A DNA stretch of 64,000 bases from Halomonas sp. HAL1 (GTDB lineage: Bacteria > Pseudomonadota > Gammaproteobacteria > Pseudomonadales > Halomonadaceae): assembly GCF_030544485.1 (NCBI RefSeq), contig NZ_CP130610.1, positions 1,860,001 to 1,924,000 on the forward strand, written 5' to 3'. The number at the start of each line of letters is the position of its first letter. The first letter of the stretch is position 1. Made by a program: the position numbers and the translations under genes. The notes under the pieces are model-generated. The model ran no database searches and had not been told where the DNA came from. It worked only from the letters and a program-made list of their open reading frames with translations. Positions 8,111 through 17,977 of the stretch are shown here, one piece after another.

Positions 8111-10867
8111 TCAAGCGTGGGTGCCATTCGGCGCCGCAGGTAGCTCCAGTGTTAAACAGGCACCGCCAAGCGTTTTGGCATCCTCAACCCAGAGTCGTCC
8201 ACCCAGATGAGCGATAATTCCACGGCTAATGGGAAGTCCCAAGCCACTCCCTCTGGGGCGTCCTCTTGGAGTATCGTCGTCCTGCTGTATCTGATGGAAT
8301 TTTTCAAACACCCGTTCACGTTCATCCGCGCTAATACCGGTCCCGTTATCTTCCACGCTTAAACGGAAATGGCGGCGATGGCGATAGAGCGACAGGCGTA
8401 CTTTAGGCTGGTGTCGATCGGCAAACTTACTAGCGTTATCAAGCAGGTTAATAATCACCTGTTCTAAACGATCATGGTCGCCAACCACCATCGCTGGTTC
8501 TGCTTCTACATGAACCTCTAGCTGGATACCACGCTCTTGGTGCAAATGCGCAATGGCGTCAATGCTGTGCCGGATAAGAGCGGCAAGATCCAGTGGCACC
8601 GGGTTAAGCGTTAAACGGCCACTTTCCAGGCGGGCAAGGTCTAGTATTTCTTCGATTAAGCGTGAGAGCCGTTGACTTTCGAGAACGATGACACCCAGAA
8701 AATGCTGGCGTTTTTCATCGGGCAGTTGGCCACTATCGCGCAAAATTTCAGCAAAGGCGCGGATGGAGGTAAGCGGCGTGCGGAGTTCATGACTGACCAT
8801 GGCGACAAACTCATCTTTTAAACGATCCAGCTCCCGCAGTCGTTCATTAGCGCTGCGTAACTCTTCGCCGATTTGGACGAGCTCTTGGGATTTCTGCTCT
8901 AAGCGGCGGTTGTACTCAAGGGTTTGCGAGGTGGTATCCAGAATACTAAGGATCGACTCAATATCCAGCGCCTCGCCGCGAACCACTGAGTTGATCAACA
9001 CCCGCGCTGAAGAGCTGCCCAGAGCCCCCGCCAATGCCTGCTCTGCACGTGTAATCAACTCAGCGGCAGCGGGCTCGTCTGCTACAAATGCGTCTTTGGT
9101 ACTGCCATGACTGAACACCCGTCGAGTAGTGTGAGCCCCCAGATAGCGAACCAAAAGCTCTTTAAGCGCCCCTTGGGTGGTTTGCCCGCGCCATAATGAC
9201 GTCGAGAGCGATGTTGTTTGCAAATTAGGGTGCATGGCTTCGGTGAATAGCGCCGCCTGGGTTTGCTCCAGGGGCGTTGGGCGGGTAAACAGCGAAACAC
9301 CGATCAGCAACCCGACGTTGACCAGCATGCTCCAGAGCAGCGAGTGAGTGTAAATATCCCAATTTTCGAGTCCAAACAGCGCATAGGGTTTCAACCAGCC
9401 GATTCCCCATGGCCCGTTTGTAAGTAGTGCGGTATCCAACCAGCCCGACTGGGCAAAGCCCGGCAACAGTAGCGTATAGCACCACACCAAGAAGCCGGCG
9501 ATTAAGCCTGCCGTGGCGCCCTGGCGAGTCGCACCACGCCAGTAAAGGCCTATCAATAACGCCGGTGCAAACTGTGCCGCACCTGCAAAAGAGACCAGTC
9601 CGATGGTGACCAGACTGTATGAGTCGCCAATGAGCGCATGGTAGAGATAACCCAGCAGTAGAATAAGCACGATAGCGACCCGGCGAATTCCCAGTAGCCA
9701 ACCGGCAAGCTCGCCTTTGGTACTTAAGTGCAAGCGCCGTGAGCGCAGCAGCAGTGGCATCACCAACTGGTTGCTGACCATTGTGGAGAGGGCGATTGTC
9801 TCGACAATCACCATACCGGTTGCTGCTGAAAGCCCCCCGATAAAGACCAGTAGCGGCAGTCCTTCTAGACCTGCTGAAAGCGGGAGCGTCAGAACAAAGC
9901 TATCCGGGTCACCTGCGCTCGCACCCAGCAGCAGGCCTGCCAAGGCGATAGGGATCACGAACAGGTTGATCAACAGCATATAGAGGGGAAATAACCAGCT
10001 TGCTCTCGCTAAATGCTGTTCATCGACGTTCTCAACTACCAGCACCTGAAACTGGCGGGGAAGCGTTAAAAAGGCCAGGAAGGCGAGCACCAGCATGCCC
10101 ACCCAACCCGTGACGCCGCCAGGAACGCTGTCTAACCGCATGCTATCGACCAGCGCTGGCGTGGCTGCTACCTGCGCAAACAGCGCCGCGGGGCCTTCAA
10201 ACATCACAAAGACCACGAACACACCGACGGCCATAAAGGCGATCAGCTTCACCAGGGATTCCAACGCGATGGCGGCCACCATGCCCTCGTGGCGTTCGCT
10301 GGCATCCAAGTGGCGGGTGCCAAAGAGAATAATAAACACTGCCAGCACCAGCGCGACCCACAGAGACTTATCCATCCAAAAGTGTTCATCCACCAGCGTC
10401 GTGTCGGCCGCTTGTGGGTAGTTAATGAGTACCGCATGGCTAACGGTAATGGCCTTTAACTGCAGGGCAATATAAGGCGTGATACTGATCAGGGCCATTA
10501 AGGCCACCAGTGCCCCCAAGCTGGTACTTTTGCCGTAGCGGGCACTGATAAAATCGGCAATTGAAGTAATGCGCTGGCGGGCTGCGATGCGAACCATCTT
10601 GCGGACCACGAAAGGTGCCAGCAGCATGGCGAGGGTAGGGCCAAGATAGATGAGTAAAAAGCTGGGGCCATACTCCGCGGCACGTCCCACGCTGCCGTAG
10701 AAGGTCCAGGCAGTGCAGTAAACGGCAATGGAGAGGGCATATACCGTTGGTGAGCCGATCAGCGATCGCCCTTGCTCGGCCCGCCGGTCGCCCCAGGCCG
10801 CGACCACAAACAGCAGTGCTAAATAGCCAAAGGCAGTGCCCAGGATGACGGCGTCAGTGCGCATCAT
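8111..10867 (-). CDS. Sodium:solute symporter-histidine kinase (CbrA/CrbS-like)
   Basis: A sensor kinase of about 918 residues. The first ~500 residues are an SSS-family transporter with about 13 membrane helices. A STAC-like linker (GALKELLVRYLGAH) and coiled coil follow. The kinase core has H-box MVSHELRTPLTS, N-box NLLDNASKFA, G1 VEDNGTGIS and G2 GSGLGLPIS. CbrA and CrbS of this architecture sense carbon supply or acetate and control catabolic genes. Start 10867 overlaps the stop of the preceding small gene by one base (TGATG), implying coupled translation. No NtrC-type CbrB or LuxR-type CrbR regulator is adjacent; the only receiver is the single-domain protein at the operon head. Confidence 0.88.
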   Translation of the reverse strand: MMRTDAVILGTAFGYLALLFVVAAWGDRRAEQGRSLIGSPTVYALSIAVYCTAWTFYGSVGRAAEYGPSFLLIYLGPTLAMLLAPFVVRKMVRIAARQRITSIADFISARYGKSTSLGALVALMALISITPYIALQLKAITVSHAVLINYPQAADTTLVDEHFWMDKSLWVALVLAVFIILFGTRHLDASERHEGMVAAIALESLVKLIAFMAVGVFVVFVMFEGPAALFAQVAATPALVDSMRLDSVPGGVTGWVGMLVLAFLAFLTLPRQFQVLVVENVDEQHLARASWLFPLYMLLINLFVIPIALAGLLLGASAGDPDSFVLTLPLSAGLEGLPLLVFIGGLSAATGMVIVETIALSTMVSNQLVMPLLLRSRRLHLSTKGELAGWLLGIRRVAIVLILLLGYLYHALIGDSYSLVTIGLVSFAGAAQFAPALLIGLYWRGATRQGATAGLIAGFLVWCYTLLLPGFAQSGWLDTALLTNGPWGIGWLKPYALFGLENWDIYTHSLLWSMLVNVGLLIGVSLFTRPTPLEQTQAALFTEAMHPNLQTTSLSTSLWRGQTTQGALKELLVRYLGAHTTRRVFSHGSTKDAFVADEPAAAELITRAEQALAGALGSSSARVLINSVVRGEALDIESILSILDTTSQTLEYNRRLEQKSQELVQIGEELRSANERLRELDRLKDEFVAMVSHELRTPLTSIRAFAEILRDSGQLPDEKRQHFLGVIVLESQRLSRLIEEILDLARLESGRLTLNPVPLDLAALIRHSIDAIAHLHQERGIQLEVHVEAEPAMVVGDHDRLEQVIINLLDNASKFADRHQPKVRLSLYRHRRHFRLSVEDNGTGISADERERVFEKFHQIQQDDDTPRGRPRGSGLGLPISRGIIAHLGGRLWVEDAKTLGGACLTLELPAAPNGTHA

Positions 10868-11076
10868 CAGCGATCCGCACGGTGTTCCATTAGCCAGGCC
10901 GTCAAACCGATAACGACTGCCCAAGCGCAAAACAGATAGAGCGGTAACCAGCCGACGTTAAAGGAGGGAAGGCGGTCTACCACGATAATCAGTGGTGGGC
11001 AGAACAGCAGTAAGGCGACCGCTACCAGGGCCATTAAGCGTTCGGTTTGTCGCGATTTAGTACCTGTCTTTTTCAT
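10867..11076 (-). CDS. Small membrane protein upstream of the symporter-kinase (CbrX-like position)
   Basis: A 69-residue protein with two hydrophobic helices (about 16-33 and 43-60) and a charged N-terminus. Its stop codon shares one base with the kinase start. Pseudomonas has a small membrane ORF, CbrX, in exactly this translationally linked position ahead of cbrA. I assign similarity by position and topology, not by sequence. It may control expression or assembly of the kinase. Confidence 0.6.
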   Translation of the reverse strand: MKKTGTKSRQTERLMALVAVALLLFCPPLIIVVDRLPSFNVGWLPLYLFCAWAVVIGLTAWLMEHRADR

Positions 11077-11106
11077 GAGGCGAAATTTTTCATAAGACTA
11101 AGCTTT

Positions 11107-13170
11107 TCATAAGGCACTCGCATCCTGTCGGTCAAAAGCATTGGCTTGTAGTGTTAACAACTGTTCCAGGGTATCGACGCCGCGGGCCTCTAAGCGTGGC
11201 AGCAGGGCTAGCCAGAGTTCTGCGGTCACTCGAGCATCGCCTAATGCAGTGTGGCGGGTGCCGGGAGGGAATGCCAGATCGTAGCGCTGGGCAAGGCTAT
11301 CCAGGTCATGCCCGTCCAAGGCTTCGTCCAGCGCCCGTGAAATCAGCAATGTATCGATGACAGGGATATCAAAAGCGACCCCTTTGTGACTGATGGCGAG
11401 CAGATCAAATGCGGCGTTATGGGCCAGCAAGACGGCTTCTCCTACAAAGTCACGAAAGCGGGTAAGCACGATATCCAGTGGTGGTGCGCCAATGACATCG
11501 GCATCGGTGAGGCCGTGAATGGCCGTGCTGGCAGCAGGAATAGGTCGCTGAGGATCGACTTTTTGATCGAAAGCCTCGCTTGCCAATAGCCGCGCGTTGA
11601 CCACGCGACAGGCACCAAGACTGATCACCGTATCGCCTCGGCGCAGCTCAAGGCCGGTGGTTTCGGTATCAAACGCCACGACCTCCAAGCTGCGTAAGGA
11701 ACGACTAGCAAGCGCTTCATCCGGCGGCGGGAGGTCGGCAATGCCAAAATCATGAAACTCGGGGCGCGGTGGTGCCGTTTCACGCGGGGCTCCAACGCGT
11801 TCAACGGCAGGGAGTGGAAGGCGCAGGCGGGCATGCACACCATCATCGTCGGCCAGGCACCAGATGTCGCTGGCGTGTTGGCGCAGTACATCGGCAACGC
11901 TGGGCGTTAGAGGCAGCGAGTTGAGCGGTTGCTGGCGCCACTCGGCCAATTCATGTTCGGGAATCGATTTTCCGCGCCAAATAAGATCTAAATAGACACG
12001 CTTATTACCTAGGCATATCTCGCCTTCAAAGCCGCTCTCGGGAAGGTGGATGTTCAGGTGCTTCACTAATGAGTCGAACAGCGCAATCAGGGCGGGGGCA
12101 TCGCCTTTAAACCAAGCGGGCATGCCGACTGGGACAATCAAACGATGTTCTGGATCTAGGCGTTCATCCAGGGCTTGCCAGAAATCGTTCGACCACATCG
12201 GCGTTAAGCGCTCGCCCTGATGCTGCATGTCGTCGAGCAGTTGGCCGATTTTAGCCACGTTGTCGCCTAACGTGACGCCTTCCTCATGAATGACGCGCTC
12301 AAACCGTTGACGCAGCAATGACGTGCTGGCGTCGTTTTGATGGCGCAGTTGTATCAGCGCATCGGCGGCACTGGTCAGGCTGGCGGTATGCTGGCGCAGC
12401 GGTGTCAGCATATCGGCCAATTCGGCTCTTACGCCCATTTCACTCGACCACGACGCCGTTGCATCACCAAACGTCAGCAATGTTTCACCATCGCTGCCCG
12501 GCACGCGACGCAGAATAACTTTTAGCCACCGGTTATCGCAGGGGGCGAGTAACTCTCGCGGGGAACCGTCGTTAGGCAGTTGGCTGAGTGCTTGCTGTAA
12601 GCTAGCAACCGGAAGCAGCGCTTCAAGACGTTTACCTAAGCCTAATCCGGTATTGCCGACAAAAAAGTCTTCTGCGGCTTGGTTAAATAGCATCACACGT
12701 CGGTGGTGGTCACATAGCAGCAACGGTGTTTCGAGTACTTGCAGCAGTGTTTCCAGCTCCTGGCGAATGCGTGCCGCGCTGCGGGCGCCGTCGGCGTGGG
12801 CGGTAGCGAGGCGGCTGCGATCTTCGCGCCAGCTTTCGCGCACACGGCGTAAATCTGGCCCCAACCCTTTTAGCCAACCCTCGGGTGGGTGTTCGTCTCG
12901 GGCGTCGGGATTGGCAACCAGGCGCGCTAACTGCACCTGTAAATGGCGTAGGGGTGTAAACAGCATGCGTTCAAGCACTAAACCCACCAAAAATAGGGTC
13001 GTGCCGCCGGAAAAACTGCCTAGCCATAGCGCCATTCGTGTTACGCCCGTGGGTGCGAGCTGAGCATCCAACCAGGCGGCAAAGATAGCCCCACCCAATA
13101 GGCTGATGCCGCTTAGCGAGAGCCATAGGCCAATCAGGCGCTGGCGTTTGGGCAGCCCACCACGGGTCAT
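11107..13170 (-). CDS. Membrane PAS-like sensor fused to a DnaQ-type 3'-5' exonuclease
   Basis: A 687-residue protein. Residues 1-75 hold two membrane helices ([24 protein letters not shown]), followed by a HAMP-like stretch and a PAS-like segment ([20 protein letters not shown]). A degenerate kinase-like middle has no H-box I can recognise. The C-terminal DEDDh exonuclease (about 500-670) shows [21 protein letters not shown] and [13 protein letters not shown]. The start overlaps the receiver gene stop by four bases (ATGA), so these are one operon. Exonucleases of the DNA polymerase III epsilon type commonly sit beside CrbS-like kinases. The role of a tethered exonuclease in signalling is unknown. 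Confidence 0.8.
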   Translation of the reverse strand: MTRGGLPKRQRLIGLWLSLSGISLLGGAIFAAWLDAQLAPTGVTRMALWLGSFSGGTTLFLVGLVLERMLFTPLRHLQVQLARLVANPDARDEHPPEGWLKGLGPDLRRVRESWREDRSRLATAHADGARSAARIRQELETLLQVLETPLLLCDHHRRVMLFNQAAEDFFVGNTGLGLGKRLEALLPVASLQQALSQLPNDGSPRELLAPCDNRWLKVILRRVPGSDGETLLTFGDATASWSSEMGVRAELADMLTPLRQHTASLTSAADALIQLRHQNDASTSLLRQRFERVIHEEGVTLGDNVAKIGQLLDDMQHQGERLTPMWSNDFWQALDERLDPEHRLIVPVGMPAWFKGDAPALIALFDSLVKHLNIHLPESGFEGEICLGNKRVYLDLIWRGKSIPEHELAEWRQQPLNSLPLTPSVADVLRQHASDIWCLADDDGVHARLRLPLPAVERVGAPRETAPPRPEFHDFGIADLPPPDEALASRSLRSLEVVAFDTETTGLELRRGDTVISLGACRVVNARLLASEAFDQKVDPQRPIPAASTAIHGLTDADVIGAPPLDIVLTRFRDFVGEAVLLAHNAAFDLLAISHKGVAFDIPVIDTLLISRALDEALDGHDLDSLAQRYDLAFPPGTRHTALGDARVTAELWLALLPRLEARGVDTLEQLLTLQANAFDRQDASAL

Positions 13171-13541
13171 GGCTGCTCCTTAATGAGTAGCGCTTTGACT
13201 TTTTCCACCAAGGATTGGGTGGAAAAAGGCTTGGTAATGTAGTCATCAGCGCCCAGCGCCATGCCTTTTTCACGCTCAACATCGCGGCCGTGAGCGGTGA
13301 GCATAATAATTGGTAGTTGGGCGGTGGCTTCTTCGTTGCGCAGACGCTCTAAAACGTCAAAACCGCTAATCCCAGGCAGGCTGATATCGAGCAAGAGTAA
13401 ATCGGGCTGGCTATCGTTAACACGTGCTAACGCCTGTTCACCATCTTCGGCAGTCACTACCTCAAACCCTGCTTGCTCCATCAAGAACTCAAGCGATAGA
13501 ACAATGTTGGGTTCGTCATCGACGACGAGCACTTTGGCCAT
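13167..13541 (-). CDS. Single-domain response regulator (CheY-like)
   Basis: A 124-residue receiver with acidic pair DDE at residues 8-10, phospho-acceptor Asp in [10 protein letters not shown] (about D52), the Thr of MLTAHG and the Lys of ITKPF. There is no output domain. It heads the operon that ends in the symporter-kinase, so it is the likeliest phosphorylation partner visible. It could act by protein contact, for example with the exonuclease fusion, or as a phosphate sink. Both ideas are inference. Confidence 0.9.
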   Translation of the reverse strand: MAKVLVVDDEPNIVLSLEFLMEQAGFEVVTAEDGEQALARVNDSQPDLLLLDISLPGISGFDVLERLRNEEATAQLPIIMLTAHGRDVEREKGMALGADDYITKPFSTQSLVEKVKALLIKEQP

Positions 13542-13761
13542 GGTGTTCTCCAGCTTTTATTTGTTTTAACGATGCATGCTTGCAGTCTAGATAGATCGAG
13601 ACAGTCAGCCAAGACGACCTTGGCCGAATGCACCGGCAATCAAACCGCTAGCAGCGAGCAAATGCGCTTGGTTTGGTACACTGTTTAGCTCTGTGCCATG
13701 GCTTAACGGGCTATGTCTTAAAGTGTTATGGCTTACTACTGATCTGCTGCTAAGGCTGTCG

Positions 13762-14838
13762 ATGCGCGTACTACTGTTATCCGCCTACGAAGCGGTGAGT
13801 CATCGCTATTGGGCGCAAAGTTTAATGGCGCAGCTTGAGGAAGTATCGTGGACGTTGCTGAGCCTGCCGCCACGTCATTTTGCCTGGCGCATTCGCGGCA
13901 ACCCACTGAGCTGGATGTTGAAAGAGCACGATACTCTTAGCCAGTCGTATGAGGTGGTGCTTGTTACTTCAATGGTGGATCTTGCGACGCTAATAGGCCT
14001 GTTTCCGCATCTTGGCCGAGCCAAAAAGATCGTCTATTTTCACGAAAACCAGTTTGCCTATCCCGAGTCTAGCGATCAGATACCCCAAGTAGAGGCCAAA
14101 ATGGTTAATCTATACACGGCGTTAGCGGCGGATAGCGTGGTATTTAACAGTGCCTATAATCGGGACTCCTTTATTGATGGTGCACGAGCGTTTTTGAAAA
14201 AAATGCCGGAAAACCTGCCTGCGGCAAAGCCACTGGAAGCGCTGCGCGAGCGGTCTCAGGTTTTACCAGTACCCATTGCTGAGAGTTCAACACCCCGTCA
14301 GCAAACGGCTGTTCAAAAAACAGTGCCACAGCGCATTGTTTGGAACCACCGCTGGGAGTATGACAAAAATCCTGATGACTTCTTTGCCGTGCTGTGCGCG
14401 TTAAGCGATGCTGGAGTGGCGTTTGAGCTGGCAGTGCTGGGCCAGCGTTTTCGCCAGGCCCCGGCCATTTTTGACGAGGCCGAGCAGCGATTAGCCAGGC
14501 ATATTGTGGCTTGGGGCCCTCAGCCCGAGGAGTTGTATCGCGAATTGTTGGATAGCGCGGGCATTGTGGTTTCGACTACCTGGCATGAGTTCCAGGGCTT
14601 GGCGATTATGGAAGCGGCTCAGCGCGGGGCGCTGCCCCTGGTGCCGGATCGGCTTTGCTTCCCTGATTTATATCTACCTGACTACCGCTACGACGGCACC
14701 CGAGAAGGGCTGTATGAGCGACTCAATGCCTGGCTGACAAATTCAGTCGCGCGTCCCGTACCCCTTGATACTTCGGTTTGGGAGTGGCCTGCTTGGCGCG
14801 AGGCCTACCGCCAGCTTCTATCAGTCGAGCCGGTCTAA
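13762..14838 (+). CDS. DUF3524 glycosyltransferase, QTMAN/GTDC1-like
   Basis: A 358-residue GT-B glycosyltransferase. The N-terminal DUF3524 domain reads MRVLLLSAYEAVSHRYWAQS, with KKIVYFHENQFAYP near residue 92. The C-terminal half has RIVWNHRWEYDKNPDDFF and a sugar-nucleotide segment STTWHEFQGLAIMEA. The eukaryotic homologue (GTDC1/QTMAN) mannosylates queuosine in tRNA-Asp. Bacterial members probably modify a related acceptor, but this is untested by sequence alone. I chose ATG 13762 because DUF3524 begins there; the frame is open further upstream. It overlaps the convergent carbonic-anhydrase-like gene by 18 bases. Confidence 0.8.
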   Translation: MRVLLLSAYEAVSHRYWAQSLMAQLEEVSWTLLSLPPRHFAWRIRGNPLSWMLKEHDTLSQSYEVVLVTSMVDLATLIGLFPHLGRAKKIVYFHENQFAYPESSDQIPQVEAKMVNLYTALAADSVVFNSAYNRDSFIDGARAFLKKMPENLPAAKPLEALRERSQVLPVPIAESSTPRQQTAVQKTVPQRIVWNHRWEYDKNPDDFFAVLCALSDAGVAFELAVLGQRFRQAPAIFDEAEQRLARHIVAWGPQPEELYRELLDSAGIVVSTTWHEFQGLAIMEAAQRGALPLVPDRLCFPDLYLPDYRYDGTREGLYERLNAWLTNSVARPVPLDTSVWEWPAWREAYRQLLSVEPV

Positions 14839-15891
14839 TCGCCGCGTCGGCCAGTGCACCACGGCGGTGTGGCGACGCATCTTTTGCGCAAGCGTCGGGT
14901 GCTCACGGCGAATCACCTGCTCGGCAAAATCTGATAGAAAGTGTGATTTAAGCTCCGCGCGGGCGCGGTCGACGCCGCTGTGCTGGTAGGGGGTTGAAGC
15001 CAGCAGCATAAAGCCATCATCTGGGATGCGTCCGGCACGCATATTGGTGTCAATGATGGTGGCTGCCGTGCCAATAGGCACCGCTAAGTCCGGCCCGTAA
15101 GGGCCAATAATCAGGGCGGTGTTGGGTAGGTGCAGAAAATCGAAGCCCCGGCCGATGCAGATCACCCATTCGCGGTGCTCGATATCGAGCTCCCGCTCGA
15201 CGCCATGCAATTCGCTAACGTGTGCAAGGTTACCTTCCAGCAGAGGCAACAAATCGCGCTGCATGTCACGTGGCATATTGGGGCAAAGGGCATTCAGTTG
15301 ACTGCTTAGTCCTTCAGGGGCCCGGCCAATCCACTCGCTGACATCAAGGGCGGTGTCGTCTTGGCCATGAATCACCAGCGCATCGCTGTCGGTTTCAAAG
15401 CCGCACACCAACGGGTAAACCTGTTGGTGGTCGTGGCCAAATAGCTTGCCCGCCTGTTCGGCAATGGCATAGGCGTGCGCTTTCGCCGCTTGGGTATCGC
15501 AATTAAACCCGGCGCAGCCGCGGGCTTGGTTGCCACGGGAAAAGTGGTAGGTGATCAGCATTAGCGTGCTGCGCCCCGCCTGAGCGGCGTCGACTACCGT
15601 CTCGGTCAGCAGTTCCCCCAGGTAGGGCCAGCCGAGATCAAAAATGCCGCCCAGGTTACGAAATGGAGTAATGATCCCTAACGGCGTGCGCGTGGCGTGG
15701 GGAATATGAATGCGCCCATCCATGCACTTCATGACGACGATAGATGTCGGGTGCTGTGCCATATAACGTTGCCGCGCCAGCCATGCCCCTGGACTACAGA
15801 AATGCTCGGCGTGTTGCCGAGACAGATCCAGTAGCGCATCAATACGCTGCTCGATGGGCTGATCATGCAGAAGCGTGGCGGGGGTAGGCAT
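14821..15891 (-). CDS. CsoSCA-like (carboxysomal-type) carbonic anhydrase, stand-alone
   Basis: A 356-residue protein with motif MKCMDGRIH: Cys, Asp and Arg at spacing i, i+2, i+4 match the zinc Cys and Asp-Arg dyad of beta/epsilon carbonic anhydrases. A further His and Cys ten residues apart in YHFSRGNQARGCAGF fit the other zinc ligands. TPLGIITPFRNLGGIFDLGW supports the same fold. No carboxysome or RuBisCO gene is near, so a general CO2/bicarbonate role is more likely than carbon fixation. It is separated by 12 bases from nth on the same strand. The family assignment rests on motifs and is moderately secure. Confidence 0.65.
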   Translation of the reverse strand: MPTPATLLHDQPIEQRIDALLDLSRQHAEHFCSPGAWLARQRYMAQHPTSIVVMKCMDGRIHIPHATRTPLGIITPFRNLGGIFDLGWPYLGELLTETVVDAAQAGRSTLMLITYHFSRGNQARGCAGFNCDTQAAKAHAYAIAEQAGKLFGHDHQQVYPLVCGFETDSDALVIHGQDDTALDVSEWIGRAPEGLSSQLNALCPNMPRDMQRDLLPLLEGNLAHVSELHGVERELDIEHREWVICIGRGFDFLHLPNTALIIGPYGPDLAVPIGTAATIIDTNMRAGRIPDDGFMLLASTPYQHSGVDRARAELKSHFLSDFAEQVIRREHPTLAQKMRRHTAVVHWPTRRLDRLD

Positions 15892-15903
15892 GGAGGACTC
15901 CGT

Positions 15904-16542
15904 CTAGGCGATTTCGGTTTTGTCTTTATAGTCGCACAGATCCTCAATAATGCAGCTACCACAGCGCGGTTTGCGGGCAATGCAAGTGTAGCGACCGTGC
16001 AGAATCAGCCAGTGATGAGCATCTTGCAGAAATGCTTTGGGCACATGGCGCAGCAGTTTTTGCTCCACCTCCACAACATCTTTGCCTTTGGCGATGCCGG
16101 TGCGATTAGATACCCTGAAAATATGGGTATCCACTGCCATGGTGGGCTGACCAAACGCCGTATTGAGAATCACATTGGCAGTTTTGCGGCCCACGCCTGG
16201 CAGGGCTTCTAACGCTTGGCGAGTGTTAGGCACTTCGCCGCCGTGAAGATTGACCAGCATATGGCAGGTTTTCATCAGGTTTTCGGCTTTGGTGTTGTAT
16301 AAGCCGATGGTTTTGATGTGCGTTTTAAGATCGTCGATACCCAAATCAATGATCGCTTGGGGAGTATTCGCTACCGGGTAGAGCCGTGCCGTGGCCTTAT
16401 TGACGCCCACATCGGTGGCTTGAGCGGAGAGCAGCACGGCGGCTAGCAGCTCAAACGGTGAACTCCAGTTAAGCTCGGTAGTCGGGTGCGGGTTCTCTGC
16501 CTGAAGGCGAGCAAAAATTTCATGACGCTTTAGGGCATTCAT
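15904..16542 (-). CDS. nth: Endonuclease III
   Basis: A DNA glycosylase/AP lyase that removes oxidised pyrimidines. The 212-residue protein shows the helix-hairpin-helix LPGVGRKTANVIL with the catalytic Lys, AVDTHIFRVSNR with the catalytic Asp, and a C-terminal [4Fe-4S] cluster in CIARKPRCGSCIIEDLC (C-X6-C-X2-C-X5-C). I chose ATG 16542 (MNALKRHEIF) as it matches the family N-terminus. It lies downstream of rnfE on the same strand, the same order as in E. coli (rnfABCDGE-nth). Confidence 0.95.
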   Translation of the reverse strand: MNALKRHEIFARLQAENPHPTTELNWSSPFELLAAVLLSAQATDVGVNKATARLYPVANTPQAIIDLGIDDLKTHIKTIGLYNTKAENLMKTCHMLVNLHGGEVPNTRQALEALPGVGRKTANVILNTAFGQPTMAVDTHIFRVSNRTGIAKGKDVVEVEQKLLRHVPKAFLQDAHHWLILHGRYTCIARKPRCGSCIIEDLCDYKDKTEIA

Positions 16543-16616
16543 GGCGGGTCTCTTAATCAATACGAACGATGAATACGAACAGCTGTTTACATATCTATCT
16601 TGGGGCAACTTGCAAG

Positions 16617-17333
16617 CTATTTAATTGTACCGGTGACGCGCACACGCCGCTCGGGCCGTGGCGTAGCGGTGACCGGCTTGGTACGTGCCTCGCTGCGCTG
16701 ATCAATGACATTTTTCAGTGCGATTAACATGCCTGCTACAAAAAAAGCGCCAGGTGGCAGCACAAAAAATAGGAATTGATAATCGTCGGCTATCGTCAGT
16801 TGCCAGTTAGCGGCTTGAGGTCCAAACAGCAGCGCCATATCGCTAAATAGCGTGCCTTGGCCGAGTAGCTCGCGCAAGGCGCCCAGCAGCACCAGTACGG
16901 CGCCAAATCCTAGCCCCATCATAAAGCCATCGATGGCCGCTGGAATGACCGGCTGGCGGGAGGCAAAGGCATCCGCGCGGCCTAAAATGGCACAGTTGGT
17001 GACAATCAGCGGAATAAAAATCCCCAGCACCTGGTAGAGCGGGTAGGCGTAGGCAGCCATCAGCAGCTCAGCGCAGGTCACAAAGGCGGCAATCACCATC
17101 ACGAACGCGGGCAAGCGCACCGCGCTGGGTACCTGGTGTCGAATCATTGAAATGGCGGTGCTCGCGCTCACCATTACCAGCAGTGTGGCAAGCGCCAAGC
17201 CCAGCGCATTCACCACACTGCCACTAACGGCTAGCAGCGGGCAGAGACCCAGCAGTTGAACCAGTGCTGGGTTGTTCGACCACAGCCCATCCCGGGCCAG
17301 TTGGCGCCATTGGCTTATTGGATGGAGACTCAT
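16617..17333 (-). CDS. rnfE: Rnf complex membrane subunit E
   Basis: A 238-residue inner-membrane protein with about six helices, homologous to RnfE/RsxE and related to NqrD. Recognisable parts are [19 protein letters not shown] near the start and [20 protein letters not shown]. It forms, with RnfA, the membrane core of the ion-pumping ferredoxin:NAD oxidoreductase. The start overlaps the rnfG stop by four bases. The C-terminal tail after residue 210 is basic and unrelated to the membrane core. Confidence 0.93.
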   Translation of the reverse strand: MSLHPISQWRQLARDGLWSNNPALVQLLGLCPLLAVSGSVVNALGLALATLLVMVSASTAISMIRHQVPSAVRLPAFVMVIAAFVTCAELLMAAYAYPLYQVLGIFIPLIVTNCAILGRADAFASRQPVIPAAIDGFMMGLGFGAVLVLLGALRELLGQGTLFSDMALLFGPQAANWQLTIADDYQFLFFVLPPGAFFVAGMLIALKNVIDQRSEARTKPVTATPRPERRVRVTGTIK

Positions 17334-17977
17334 GCGCCTGGCTCCTTGAAAGTAATGGGTAGCGGAGTGTCAGCGGCATATTGCAGCGCCTCATGTACGG
17401 CATTCACCACGGCGCGAGGCGTTATCGTTGCACCGGTAAAAGCATCAAAGTGACCGCCATCTTTAGCTACCGCCCAGTCCTCCGTTGACAAACTCGCTAA
17501 CCCTAAGCCATTAAAACGCGTAATCCAGTCGCTGCGGCTCCGCTCAATATCGTCGCCTAGCCCAGGGGTTTCCTGGTGTTGAGTGACGCGCACACCGCTA
17601 ATGCGCTGCTGTTCGTCAATGCCGATCAGTAGGCGAATTTCGCCGTTATAGCCTTGTCTTGTGACCACCGGCAAAATGACGGCACTGTCTCCGTTACTAT
17701 GCTCGCTGTCACGTACCCACCAGCCTTGGCTATCGCTTTTCAATCCTAGTGCTTCGGGATTAGGAAGTGTAAAGGTGCCTTCTATCACCTGGGCAACGGG
17801 TATATTCCCCAGCGTTTGGGGAAGTACTTCTTGAAGCTGACGGTGCTGGTAAGACAGCTGATGGGTCGCTATTCGCTCGGCGGTAAGTGCACGAGTGAGG
17901 GCAACGCTACCTGCGGTCACCAGAGCAAAAGTGCCCAAGGCGAGAGCGCCCCGCTGCATGGCTTGAAAGAGCGTCAT
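17330..17977 (-). CDS. rnfG: Rnf complex subunit G (FMN-binding)
   Basis: A 215-residue protein with one N-terminal membrane helix ([21 protein letters not shown]) and a periplasmic FMN-binding domain ending in [12 protein letters not shown]. The second Thr of TGATIT is the usual site of covalent FMN attachment. I chose ATG 17977 because it overlaps the rnfD stop as ATGA and is followed by the normal RnfG N-terminus; an upstream extension lies wholly inside rnfD. Confidence 0.93.
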   Translation of the reverse strand: MTLFQAMQRGALALGTFALVTAGSVALTRALTAERIATHQLSYQHRQLQEVLPQTLGNIPVAQVIEGTFTLPNPEALGLKSDSQGWWVRDSEHSNGDSAVILPVVTRQGYNGEIRLLIGIDEQQRISGVRVTQHQETPGLGDDIERSRSDWITRFNGLGLASLSTEDWAVAKDGGHFDAFTGATITPRAVVNAVHEALQYAADTPLPITFKEPGA

